DNA of 64,000 nucleotides from Paludibacteraceae bacterium (GTDB lineage: Bacteria > Bacteroidota > Bacteroidia > Bacteroidales > Paludibacteraceae), in assembly GCA_024693065.1 (NCBI GenBank), contig JAILLP010000023.1, positions 1-64,000 on the forward strand, given 5' to 3'. Made by a program: the position numbers and the translations under genes. Below, one piece after another: positions 36,471 through 45,444 of this stretch. The notes below the pieces were generated by a model. That model did not search any database. It was not told the DNA's origin and worked only from the letters and a program-made list of their open reading frames with translations. Numbering within the stretch: position 1 is the stretch's first letter; every line of letters begins with the position of its first letter.

Positions 36471-36755
36471 TCACTTTTTAGACGTATATTTCTGTAGCCT
36501 CACGAAATCCCCTCCGTCGGTGACGAAGAGACGGAAGGCCACAGCGTGTAGCTTATTATCGATGCAGAGGTAAGTCACTTCTCGCCAGGAGCTTCTTTGC
36601 CTGTTCTTCACCTCCACCAATTCATAGATGCAACCGTTGTGTTTCAACTCCTTCTTCTCGAAGTCCACACTCATACACTTTATGTCGAACGCATACGAAC
36701 TTAGGTATGCCACTGACAGAATTATTGTTAAAACTACTTTTCTCATAACCCACAA
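36471..36755 (-). CDS. Small secreted hypothetical protein
   Basis: 94-aa ORF with signal peptide VVLTIILSVAYLSSYAF in an otherwise gene-free interval. Confidence 0.5.
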   Translation of the reverse strand: MWVMRKVVLTIILSVAYLSSYAFDIKCMSVDFEKKELKHNGCIYELVEVKNRQRSSWREVTYLCIDNKLHAVAFRLFVTDGGDFVRLQKYTSKK

Positions 36756-36965
36756 ATTTTAGTTAATAGTATATATAAATTCACAACCAATGTAAGTCCG
36801 ACCGCTTGTCTTCCCTTTTGTTTGATATGACAAATTTAGGGTGCTAAACATAAATAATCTATCGTTATTTACGATTTTATTCTATGTTATCCATTGATAA
36901 AAACGATTGATTGAAGGTCGGAGATTCTATAATGCATATCATCATTCAGAGAAAAGGGGATAAAA

Positions 36966-37006
36966 AAATGACGTACATCGTTGTTGAATAACGACATACG
37001 TCATTT
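36966..37006 (-). terminator. Hairpin at end of the 2-oxoacid:ferredoxin oxidoreductase operon
   Basis: AAATGACGTA...TACGTCATTT with inner TCGTT/AACGA stem, directly 3' of the minus-strand gene ending at 37024. Confidence 0.7.
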
Positions 37007-37023
37007 ATAGGGGTGTGGTATCC

Positions 37024-37560
37024 TTACTTGATGATCTCCATGCCCTTCTTCAAGGCGGCCTCGTTCATTGGAATGAGGTGGTGGTGACGTTCAGGGAGTG
37101 TCTTCTTCAGACCCTTGAGAACGTTTTCGAGTTCAACGATAGGTCTGATTTTCAAGAATCCGCCGAGGAGGATCATGTTGAAGGACTTAGCCGCATTCAT
37201 TTCGATGCAGGCGTCCATCGCGTTGATCTTGTGGATATTGATATCCGTTCTCGTCGGTTCCGTCGTGATACCGTATGGATCATAGATCAATGTTCCGCCC
37301 GGTTTAACGGTCTTCTCGAACTTATCCAATGACTGTTGGTTCAGGATGATGGCCGTATCGTAGGAGTTTAGGATAGGAGAGCTAATCTTCTCATCGCTCA
37401 GGATGACGGTCACGTTAGCGGTACCACCGCGTTGTTCCGGACCGTAGGCAGGCATCCAAGTCACCTCTTTGCCCTGCATCAAACCAGAGTAGGCAAGAAT
37501 CTTACCCATGGAGAGAACGCCTTGTCCTCCGAATCCAGCTATGATAATTTCCTCTTTCAT
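37024..37560 (-). CDS. 2-oxoacid:ferredoxin oxidoreductase subunit gamma
   Basis: EEIIIAGFGGQGVLSMGKILAYSGLMQGKEVTWMPAYGPEQRGGTANVTVILSDEKISSP. Confidence 0.95.
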   Translation of the reverse strand: MKEEIIIAGFGGQGVLSMGKILAYSGLMQGKEVTWMPAYGPEQRGGTANVTVILSDEKISSPILNSYDTAIILNQQSLDKFEKTVKPGGTLIYDPYGITTEPTRTDINIHKINAMDACIEMNAAKSFNMILLGGFLKIRPIVELENVLKGLKKTLPERHHHLIPMNEAALKKGMEIIK

Positions 37561-37571
37561 TTCTTCTGATT

Positions 37572-38348
37572 TTATTGGTTAGCGTCTTTGTCAATTAAGT
37601 CACCGAGCGGGTATTGAGGGAACATGTTCTCCTCCATCCACTTGTTAGCCTTCTCAGGGGTGAGTTTCCAGCCCGAAGAGCAAGTGGAAACCACCTCCAC
37701 GACGTTAGCGCCGCCCTTGCCGTCCATGCAGTTCTCGAAAGCCTTTCTGATGGCCTTCTTGGTCTTGCGGACAGCCGCAGCGGTTTGCACGCTTTGGCGG
37801 GTCACGTAGCGGGTACCTTCCAAGTCTTTCAGTTGGTTGGTGATCTTCAGCGGATAACCATTCAATTTCACGTCACGTCCGTAAGGGCAGGTGGCGGTCT
37901 TCATGCCTTCGATGGTTGTAGGGGCCATCTGACCACCCGTCATACCATAGATACCGTTGTTGATGAAGATGATAGCGATGCTCTCGCCACGGTTGCAGGC
38001 GTGGATGGTCTCAGCCGTACCGATGGCGGCAAGGTCACCGTCACCCTGGTAGGTGAAGACCAGTTTGTTCGGGCGAAGGCGCTTGATGGCCGTTGCCAAG
38101 GCAGGCGCGCGGCCGTGCGCAGCCTCTTCCCAGTCGATGTCGATGTAGTTGTAGGCGAAAACCGCGCATCCCACAGGGGTGACACCGATCGTGTCCTCTA
38201 CTAAGCCCATCTCCTCGATAACCTCGGCGATCAGCTTGTGAACGACACCGTGGCTACAACCCGGACAGTAGTGCATTGGGTTGTCGTTCATGATATCCGG
38301 TTTCTTGTAAACCAGATTCTCGGGTTTTATGATATCTTCTAAAGCCAT
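37572..38348 (-). CDS. 2-oxoacid:ferredoxin oxidoreductase subunit beta (TPP-binding)
   Basis: HYCPGCSHGVVHKLIAEVIEE; TYQGDGDLAAIGTAETIHACNRGESIAIIFINNGIYGMTGGQMAPTT. Confidence 0.95.
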   Translation of the reverse strand: MALEDIIKPENLVYKKPDIMNDNPMHYCPGCSHGVVHKLIAEVIEEMGLVEDTIGVTPVGCAVFAYNYIDIDWEEAAHGRAPALATAIKRLRPNKLVFTYQGDGDLAAIGTAETIHACNRGESIAIIFINNGIYGMTGGQMAPTTIEGMKTATCPYGRDVKLNGYPLKITNQLKDLEGTRYVTRQSVQTAAAVRKTKKAIRKAFENCMDGKGGANVVEVVSTCSSGWKLTPEKANKWMEENMFPQYPLGDLIDKDANQ

Positions 38349-38369
38349 TTTCTTTTTCGATTAAGTGAA

Positions 38370-39449
38370 TTACATCAATTTAGTCTTCACTGCGTTCACG
38401 ATCTCGTCTGGGGTGAAGACGATACCGCCCAAGCGTCCATAATGCTCAACAGGAACCTTACCGTTGACAGCCAAGCGAACATCCTCGACCATTTGGCCGG
38501 CGTTCAACTCTACGGACAACATGGCTTTCACCTTGTTGGCGTATTGTGCGATGACCTTGGTAGGGAAAGGCCACAGGGTGATCGGGCGAAGGAGTCCCAG
38601 CTTGATTCCCTCGGCGCGCGCCATCTCGCATGCCTTTTGGCAGATGCGGGCGGAGCATCCGAAAGCCACCAACAAGTACTCCGCGTCGTCGCAGAGGATC
38701 TCCTCGTAGCGTACCTCGTTCTCCTCGATCGTCTTGTATTTAGCTTGGAAGCGGAGGTTGTTCTGCTCCATCACCTCTGGTTTCAACTCCAGGGAAGTGA
38801 TGATGTTGTTCTTGCGGGACATCTTCCTTCCGGTAGCCGCCCAAGGACATTGTTTCTCAACCTCTTCGTCGGTTCTTCTTGGCTTGTAGTCAGGCAAAAC
38901 CACCTTCTCCATCATCTGGCCGATGACACCGTCCGCCAAGATGATCGCAGGGTTTCTGTATTTGAAGGCCAAATCGAAGGCCAATCCCACGAAGTCCGCC
39001 ATCTCCTGTACGGAAGCAGGGGCCAAAGCGATCAGACGATAGTCTCCATGTCCACCGCCCTTGGTGGTCTGGAAGTAGTCCGACTGGCTAGGCTGGATCG
39101 TACCCAAACCCGGTCCGCCACGCATCACGTTGACGATCAAGGCAGGCAACTCGGCGCCCGCCAAGTAAGAGATACCCTCCTGCATCAGGGAAACACCCGG
39201 GCTGGAAGAGGATGTCATGACTTTTTTACCTGTGGCGGCTCCACCATACACCATGTTGATGGAAGAGACTTCACTTTCTGCTTGTAGCACTACCATACCT
39301 GTCTCTTTCCAAGGCTCCACCTCCATGAGGGTCTCCATAACCTCGGATTGAGGAGTGATGGGGTAACCGAAGTAACCATCGCATCCGCAGCGGATCGCGG
39401 CGTGTGCGATCGCCTCGTTACCTTTCATTAATCTTACTTCTTCACTCAT
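38370..39449 (-). CDS. 2-oxoacid:ferredoxin oxidoreductase subunit alpha
   Basis: KGNEAIAHAAIRCGCDGYFGYPITPQSEVMETLM; SSSPGVSLMQEGISYLAGAELPALIVNVMRGGPGLGTIQPSQSDYFQ. Confidence 0.95.
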   Translation of the reverse strand: MSEEVRLMKGNEAIAHAAIRCGCDGYFGYPITPQSEVMETLMEVEPWKETGMVVLQAESEVSSINMVYGGAATGKKVMTSSSSPGVSLMQEGISYLAGAELPALIVNVMRGGPGLGTIQPSQSDYFQTTKGGGHGDYRLIALAPASVQEMADFVGLAFDLAFKYRNPAIILADGVIGQMMEKVVLPDYKPRRTDEEVEKQCPWAATGRKMSRKNNIITSLELKPEVMEQNNLRFQAKYKTIEENEVRYEEILCDDAEYLLVAFGCSARICQKACEMARAEGIKLGLLRPITLWPFPTKVIAQYANKVKAMLSVELNAGQMVEDVRLAVNGKVPVEHYGRLGGIVFTPDEIVNAVKTKLM

Positions 39450-39456
39450 CTCTATA

Positions 39457-39684
39457 TTAATCTATTTTTGTTTTGTACACTGAAATACATCCATCCGGAC
39501 ATACGATTCCACAACTTGCGCAGCCTACGCATGCGTCCTCATTAGCCATGATGGCGTAATTGTAACCTTTCGCGTTAACTTGTTTGGACATCGCCAACAC
39601 GTTGGCAGGGCAAGCGACCACGCACAATTGGCATCCCTTGCATCTGTCTTTGTTAACCACAACAGCTCCTTTGATTTTAGCCAT
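39457..39684 (-). CDS. 4Fe-4S ferredoxin subunit of the same complex
   Basis: CKGCQLCVVACPANVLAM and CVGCASCGIVCPDGCI. Confidence 0.93.
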   Translation of the reverse strand: MAKIKGAVVVNKDRCKGCQLCVVACPANVLAMSKQVNAKGYNYAIMANEDACVGCASCGIVCPDGCISVYKTKID

Positions 39685-39876
39685 TTTTCTTACTGTTTAT
39701 TATGTCGTTTTTTAATAGTCGCGAAATTACTCTTTTTTTCTCAAAAAAGGAAATTAAATTTTCTATGGCGTTTTCTTCCCTCTTTTTTACCCTTCTATTA
39801 ACGAAATTATTCGTTTTTTATATTTTATTTAACGCAATAGAGGCGTATAACTTCGTTATAAGTCGTGTATATGTGC

Positions 39877-39884
39877 TATCTTTG
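39877..39884 (+). promoter_or_regulatory. Candidate -7 box TATCTTTG for the TamB-like gene
   Basis: TAnnTTTG, 16 nt upstream of the ATG at 39900. Confidence 0.5.
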
Positions 39885-39899
39885 CATGATTATATTGGC

Positions 39900-42800
39900 A
39901 TGAAAAAGCTGACGTACATATTGCTGTCCATTTTTGGGGTGATTTCTTTGTTGCTCCTCTTGGCGTATGCGGCCCTGCAGAACGATAGGATCCAGCGTCG
40001 GGTGGTCTCCTCCCTGACGGAGAGTCTGTCGAAACAGGTGGGCAGTGAGATTGGTATGGACCATATCGATTGGTCTTTCCCGAACAGCTTTGTTTTGCAG
40101 AACGTCTACGTGCAGGATTTGCAGGGGGATACGATGCTCGCCTGGGATAGAGCCAAGGTGACGATCGAGTTGATGAAGCTTTTCTCCTCCACCATTTCGT
40201 TCCGTACGATACAGTTTTCAGGCATGAGGGCGAACCTCTCCATGGATTCGTTGCAAGTGCCTAATTTCCAGTTTTTTGTGGATGCTTTCAAACCAAAAGA
40301 GGAGGACGATTCGCTTTCTTGGCAATGGTCCATGAACATCGAATCGATCGCTTTTTCCCAGTGCGACGTCTCTTACCGGAATCCATACAAGAAGGATGTG
40401 GTAGGGAAATTGAATCCTAATAATCTGAGTGTGAGTGATATAAATGGACGTATTTATGTCAGTTCCTTCTCCGGTGATTCTGTTCATCTCTATGTGGACG
40501 AAATCTCCATGCAGGAGCAGTCGGGTTTGGTTGTGGATACGATTTCCGCGGTCCTTGATATCAATACGGACCGTATCTATGTGAAGGATTTTGTGCTGGC
40601 GACGCCCCGGAGTCATCTGCGTTTAGACCAGGTCTTGGTGAACCATGACCACTTTAAGGCGTTCGATGATCCTATGAATCGGCTTCGTGGCGTAATCAAC
40701 ATCGCTCCTTCTGTCTTGCATCCTGCCGATTTCTCTTCTCTGCACCCGCCGTTGGATATCCTCTTCGACGACGTTAAAATCAGTGGTTCGATTATGGGTT
40801 CGCCGAACGATATCCAGGTGAAGGGCATGAGTATAGCCTATGGCTCGGATACTAAGTTCATCGGCAGTGCATGGTTGCGGAATGTCTATCCGGACCCCAA
40901 GAATTTTTACATTGATGCGAATATCAACCGTCTCTCCTCTTCCTTGATGGAGTTGTCCGACATCCTTTATGTCGCCATCGATAGGGAGGTCATGCTCACT
41001 CGTTCGTTGGATTCGTTGGGAGCGGTCTCTTATCAAGGTGTGTTGAAGGGATCTTTGCAGGATTTGTTGGCGAAGGGCGTGATTTCTTCCGTGGCGGGTG
41101 ATATGAATGTTTCCGCAACGTTCCAATCGCCTGATTTCCAGTTGAACAGTTACAAGGCGGTGGGTGAGATTAGCGCAAAGGATTACCATTTGGCGGATAT
41201 CTTCGGGGCTTCGTCTGAGATCGGGGATGTGACGATGAACCTGAGCATTGGCCTGCATAAGTTGTCGGACCGTAACTTCGTGCTGGATGCGGAGGGTAAG
41301 GTGGACTCCATCACTTATAAGAATTATTGTTACGAGAATATTCGCCTGAATGGACGTTTCGACGGGGATGGTTTCGACGGTGAACTCATCATGAGCGACA
41401 AGAATGCGGAGGTGAATTTCTCTGGTAAGGCGGATTTCAAGAAACATGACATGCCTATCTACCATTTCTCCTCCCATGTGGACAAGTTGAATTTGAGCGC
41501 GACCCATCTTATCAAGAAGTATGATAATGCCAGCGTGTCGTTTGATGTGGAGACCAATGTGGTGGGTAACTCCATCGATAACATCGAGGGGTCATTCTCT
41601 CTGGACAATGTTGTCTTTGTTAACGGAAATAAAGAGTTGAACATCAATAACCTGAGTGTCGCCGCCACGGTGAGGGACGGTAAGCGTAGGTTAACCATCT
41701 ATTCCGACTACATCAATGGTAGCGTGGTCGGTCAATACCAGTTCTCCACGATAGGCAAGTGCTTCCATAACTTGGCGAATCGCTATTTGCCTTCCCTCGT
41801 GAAGGAGGAGCGTCTCACTCCTGAGAAGAAGCGTGTCAATGATTTCACGTTTGATTTTGTCGTCGACAACACGGAGCCTATCAATGATGCCTATGAACTG
41901 CCTCTTTCCATCTTGGAGGAGACGAGGGTGAGCGGTTTCCTGAATGATTCCACGAACAAATTCCGCGTGAGGGTGGAGTCGGACCAGTTGCAGTATGGTA
42001 ATAAGATATTGACCGATATGCTGCTTTTGGCGGAAAACCCGGGGGATAAGCTGAAGGCGATGATGCGTACCACCTGCCAGTCTGCCAGCGGACGTCGCAA
42101 CCCGTATTTCTTCTCGATCAATACCTTGACGGCTAATGATTCCTTGGACTTCAAATATTCCTTCAGCAATACGGGTGATGTGACCTACAGTGGTTCCTTG
42201 CTGGTCGGCGCACATTTCAAGGACTTCACGAAGGGAGAGGGCTTGATCGCTGATTTCAACATTAATCCGTCGTCCATCATCCTCAATGATGTGGAATGGC
42301 TGATCCATAAAAGTAAGGTGAAATTGGACAAGAAACGTTTGGAGGTGGATAGTTTCTATTTCAATCATGGCACCCAGTTCTTGAGCGTCAATGGTGTAAA
42401 TTCTTCTTCTTATGGGGATAGCATCAACGTCCATTTTAGTGATATGAAGTTGGATTATATCAGTGATATCATTGATAATAAGGATATTACTTTCGATGGT
42501 GTCTCTGATGGTGATGTCTTCTTGTTCAACGCCATGGAAGCTCCTCATTTCAATGGGGACCTTTACGTGTATGATGCTACCATCAACGGGTACACGATTG
42601 GTGACCTCTCCGTGAAGTCCTCTTGGTTGGAAAGACAGAAGTGCATCGGCTTCAAGTCTAAGCTATTGTCCTTGTATGATGATCAGTTGTACCGTTCCGA
42701 CCTGTTCGGTGGTGTCTATTTGGGCAACGATTCCCTCTATATTGAGGGTAACCTGAAGAATGTGGATTTGAAATTCCTCCGCCATTATCTGCGCAATGTG

Positions 42801-44498
42801 ATGCCGAACAATACGGGTACCGTCAGCGGTATCGTGAAGGCGTATGGTAAGTTCGGCCATATCGGTTTGGCTGGTACCCCGTATGTGCGTGACATGGCCT
42901 TCGATATTGATTACCTGAACACCTCCTATGTGTTGTCTGATACTGTCTATATGACACCGAACACGATTCGTCTGAACCAGACGGCCGTCTACGATGTGGA
43001 GGGGAATTATGCGGTGCTCTCTGGTCTGCTGTTGCACGATGGATTCCGTAATTTCAAGTATGCGTTCGACCTGAAGTGCGACAAGTTCCTCGCCTTGAAC
43101 ACGCAGGAGGAGGACAACGAGACCTTCTTCGGCAAGGCCTATGTGAAGGGTGGGGCGAATATCTCCGGTAATTCGGACAGAGTGAATATCAATCTGGATC
43201 TCGTAACCCAAAAGAACACGTTGCTGACGATTCCTGTGGAGGGTACCTCTTCCACCAAGGAGTGTAATTTTATCTCTTTCGTGGAGACGGAAGAGAATAA
43301 ACCCATGACGGAGAGGAGACGCGCTCAGCGTGAACGCTTGCGGAAGGCACGGGAGAAGGGGAACTCCTCGCCTACGGTGATTGCGGTGGACGCTAGGGTG
43401 GTGGCTACCCCGGATGCTCAGGTCCAGTTGATCATGGATGCGCAACAAGGCGACTTGATTCGTGCGTTCGGGTCGGGTAATTTGCACCTGACGTACAATT
43501 CAAGCGAGAATGATTTCAAGATGTATGGTAGTTACGAAATAGAGAAGGGTGATTACCTCTTCACGATCCAAAGCGTGATTTCAAGGAAATTCGATATCAC
43601 CAGCGGTAGTACGGTGAGCTGGACGGGTAACCCGTACAATGCGTTCATCGACATCCGCGCGCAGTATGGCTTGAACGCTTCCCTGACGGACATCATCGAT
43701 GACCCGCACTTGCGTTCCACCCCTACGCCTGTCCACTGCCTGTTGGACTTGACCGGAACGATTTCTCGCCCTATCATTAAGTTTGACATTGACCTGCCTA
43801 ACTCGGACGAGGATGTGCGCAGTAAATTGAAGAGTGTGATCAACACGGAGGAGGCGGTCAACCGTAATGTGGCTTCCCTTCTCGCATTGGGACATTTCTA
43901 CACGATGGACAAATCCACGCTCTCCAGCGTCACCACGACGGAGCTCTCTTCTGTGGGCTTCTCCACGCTCTCTTCTCAGCTTTCCAACTGGATCTCGAAG
44001 ATGAGCCGCGACATCAATATCGGTTTGAACTACAAACCGACCACCACGGCAACCGACGGTACGAGCGCTTCCAGTGAGTTCGACGTGGCGCTCTCTACCC
44101 AATTGTTCAACGATAGGCTTTTGTTGAACGGTAATTTCGGGTATAGGGACGAGGCGGATGAGGCCGCCAATATCTCGAACAGTATCGTGGACTTCGACAT
44201 CGAATATAAGCTGACTAAGTCTGGCCGTTTCAGGACGAAGGCGTTCAACCGCTCGAACAACAGCTACTTCAAACAGGCCGCCAACACGCAGGGCGTAGGC
44301 CTCGTATACCATGAGGATTTCGACACGTTCTCTGGCTTGATGAAGTCTTATTGGAGCAGTGTCAAGGGTGTCTTCAAGAAGGATGACGAGGAGGATAAGA
44401 AGGAGGACAAGAAGACGGATGGAAAGAAGAACGATCGGAAGGACGAAGAGCAGTCTGCACCTGTTAAAGGGGAAGGCTTGTTGGATGAAAACGATTGA
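39900..44498 (+). CDS. TamB-like (DUF490) translocation/assembly protein
   Basis: N-terminal TM anchor MKKLTYILLSIFGVISLLLLLAYAALQN; very long beta-rich repeat region; C-terminal SSEFDVALSTQLFNDRLLLNGNFGYRDEA. Start moved from 39702, supported by the promoter at 39877. Confidence 0.88.
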   Translation: MKKLTYILLSIFGVISLLLLLAYAALQNDRIQRRVVSSLTESLSKQVGSEIGMDHIDWSFPNSFVLQNVYVQDLQGDTMLAWDRAKVTIELMKLFSSTISFRTIQFSGMRANLSMDSLQVPNFQFFVDAFKPKEEDDSLSWQWSMNIESIAFSQCDVSYRNPYKKDVVGKLNPNNLSVSDINGRIYVSSFSGDSVHLYVDEISMQEQSGLVVDTISAVLDINTDRIYVKDFVLATPRSHLRLDQVLVNHDHFKAFDDPMNRLRGVINIAPSVLHPADFSSLHPPLDILFDDVKISGSIMGSPNDIQVKGMSIAYGSDTKFIGSAWLRNVYPDPKNFYIDANINRLSSSLMELSDILYVAIDREVMLTRSLDSLGAVSYQGVLKGSLQDLLAKGVISSVAGDMNVSATFQSPDFQLNSYKAVGEISAKDYHLADIFGASSEIGDVTMNLSIGLHKLSDRNFVLDAEGKVDSITYKNYCYENIRLNGRFDGDGFDGELIMSDKNAEVNFSGKADFKKHDMPIYHFSSHVDKLNLSATHLIKKYDNASVSFDVETNVVGNSIDNIEGSFSLDNVVFVNGNKELNINNLSVAATVRDGKRRLTIYSDYINGSVVGQYQFSTIGKCFHNLANRYLPSLVKEERLTPEKKRVNDFTFDFVVDNTEPINDAYELPLSILEETRVSGFLNDSTNKFRVRVESDQLQYGNKILTDMLLLAENPGDKLKAMMRTTCQSASGRRNPYFFSINTLTANDSLDFKYSFSNTGDVTYSGSLLVGAHFKDFTKGEGLIADFNINPSSIILNDVEWLIHKSKVKLDKKRLEVDSFYFNHGTQFLSVNGVNSSSYGDSINVHFSDMKLDYISDIIDNKDITFDGVSDGDVFLFNAMEAPHFNGDLYVYDATINGYTIGDLSVKSSWLERQKCIGFKSKLLSLYDDQLYRSDLFGGVYLGNDSLYIEGNLKNVDLKFLRHYLRNVMPNNTGTVSGIVKAYGKFGHIGLAGTPYVRDMAFDIDYLNTSYVLSDTVYMTPNTIRLNQTAVYDVEGNYAVLSGLLLHDGFRNFKYAFDLKCDKFLALNTQEEDNETFFGKAYVKGGANISGNSDRVNINLDLVTQKNTLLTIPVEGTSSTKECNFISFVETEENKPMTERRRAQRERLRKAREKGNSSPTVIAVDARVVATPDAQVQLIMDAQQGDLIRAFGSGNLHLTYNSSENDFKMYGSYEIEKGDYLFTIQSVISRKFDITSGSTVSWTGNPYNAFIDIRAQYGLNASLTDIIDDPHLRSTPTPVHCLLDLTGTISRPIIKFDIDLPNSDEDVRSKLKSVINTEEAVNRNVASLLALGHFYTMDKSTLSSVTTTELSSVGFSTLSSQLSNWISKMSRDINIGLNYKPTTTATDGTSASSEFDVALSTQLFNDRLLLNGNFGYRDEADEAANISNSIVDFDIEYKLTKSGRFRTKAFNRSNNSYFKQAANTQGVGLVYHEDFDTFSGLMKSYWSSVKGVFKKDDEEDKKEDKKTDGKKNDRKDEEQSAPVKGEGLLDEND

Positions 44499-44544
44499 TC
44501 TAAAAAGACTAGTTGAACTGAATCAAATTAATAAATAACTGTTT

Positions 44545-45378
44545 ATGATAAGTATCATTACCGCAATTTTCAACCAGTTGCCCATGAATCGTATGTTCTA
44601 TGATTCTATTGTCAAGAACACCGATTCCGAGTTCGAACTCATTATCGTCGACAACGGCTCAACGGATGGAAGCATCGAGTTTTTTAAGTCGTTGGGGAAT
44701 AACGTGCGCGTGATTGAAAATGACGGGAATTACTCATATCCTTATTGTCAAAACGAGGGTATCAAGGTGGCGAGGGGGGATGTGTTCGCCTTCTTGAACA
44801 ACGATATACTCCTTTCTCCCCATTGGGACAGCCGTTTGCTGCAGATATTGGGCAAAGACGGTTACCATATCCTATCGCTCGCCAGCAACGATCGCATGGC
44901 GACGAAAGAGGAAACCACAAAGCTTTCCCGCCATTGGAAGCATGTCAAATATCCGTTGCAGTTCCTCCTCGGGCAAAGAAGTATCTCCTTGAAACTGATG
45001 ACGAAACTGTGCTATGGGCGTAATTGGACTAAGTTTTGCGAAGATGTATGGAACCGACATGGTTTGAATTTGAGGATAGGTTTTTCGGGGTCGGCTATCA
45101 TCATGGACAAACAGGGACTCGAAATAGTCGGTGGGGAATGGGACCCTCGGATCTATGCGGCCGATTTCGATATGTTCTTCCAGACAATGAAACTAAGCAA
45201 AGAAGGAAAGGACATCAAACCGTTGTCTATCGTAGGTGGCATCTTCCATCATCATTTCCGTCGCCTGACTTTCCATGAGAAGTTTCCTCCTTTTAAGGAT
45301 AATGATACGCTTATCAACATAAACCAGAAATGGCCCGAGGAGGAGTTGAATGAATACTCGGCTTTGATTAAGCGGTGA
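44545..45378 (+). CDS. Glycosyltransferase family 2
   Basis: MISIITAIFNQLPMNRMFYDSIVKNTDSEFELIIVDNGSTDGSIEFFKSL; FLNNDILLSPHWDSRLL. Confidence 0.92.
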   Translation: MISIITAIFNQLPMNRMFYDSIVKNTDSEFELIIVDNGSTDGSIEFFKSLGNNVRVIENDGNYSYPYCQNEGIKVARGDVFAFLNNDILLSPHWDSRLLQILGKDGYHILSLASNDRMATKEETTKLSRHWKHVKYPLQFLLGQRSISLKLMTKLCYGRNWTKFCEDVWNRHGLNLRIGFSGSAIIMDKQGLEIVGGEWDPRIYAADFDMFFQTMKLSKEGKDIKPLSIVGGIFHHHFRRLTFHEKFPPFKDNDTLININQKWPEEELNEYSALIKR

Positions 45379-45444
45379 TGTTTATTTGTAAAACAGGGAG
45401 ACATTTCTTATATTAGAACGGTAAATAAGTATCCGGTCAAGAAT

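Noticed and set aside
38442-39287. 281-aa plus-strand ORF
   Set aside because: Antisense to the 2-oxoacid:ferredoxin oxidoreductase alpha subunit.
40623-43487. Several 270-295-aa minus-strand ORFs
   Set aside because: All antisense to the continuous TamB-like reading frame.
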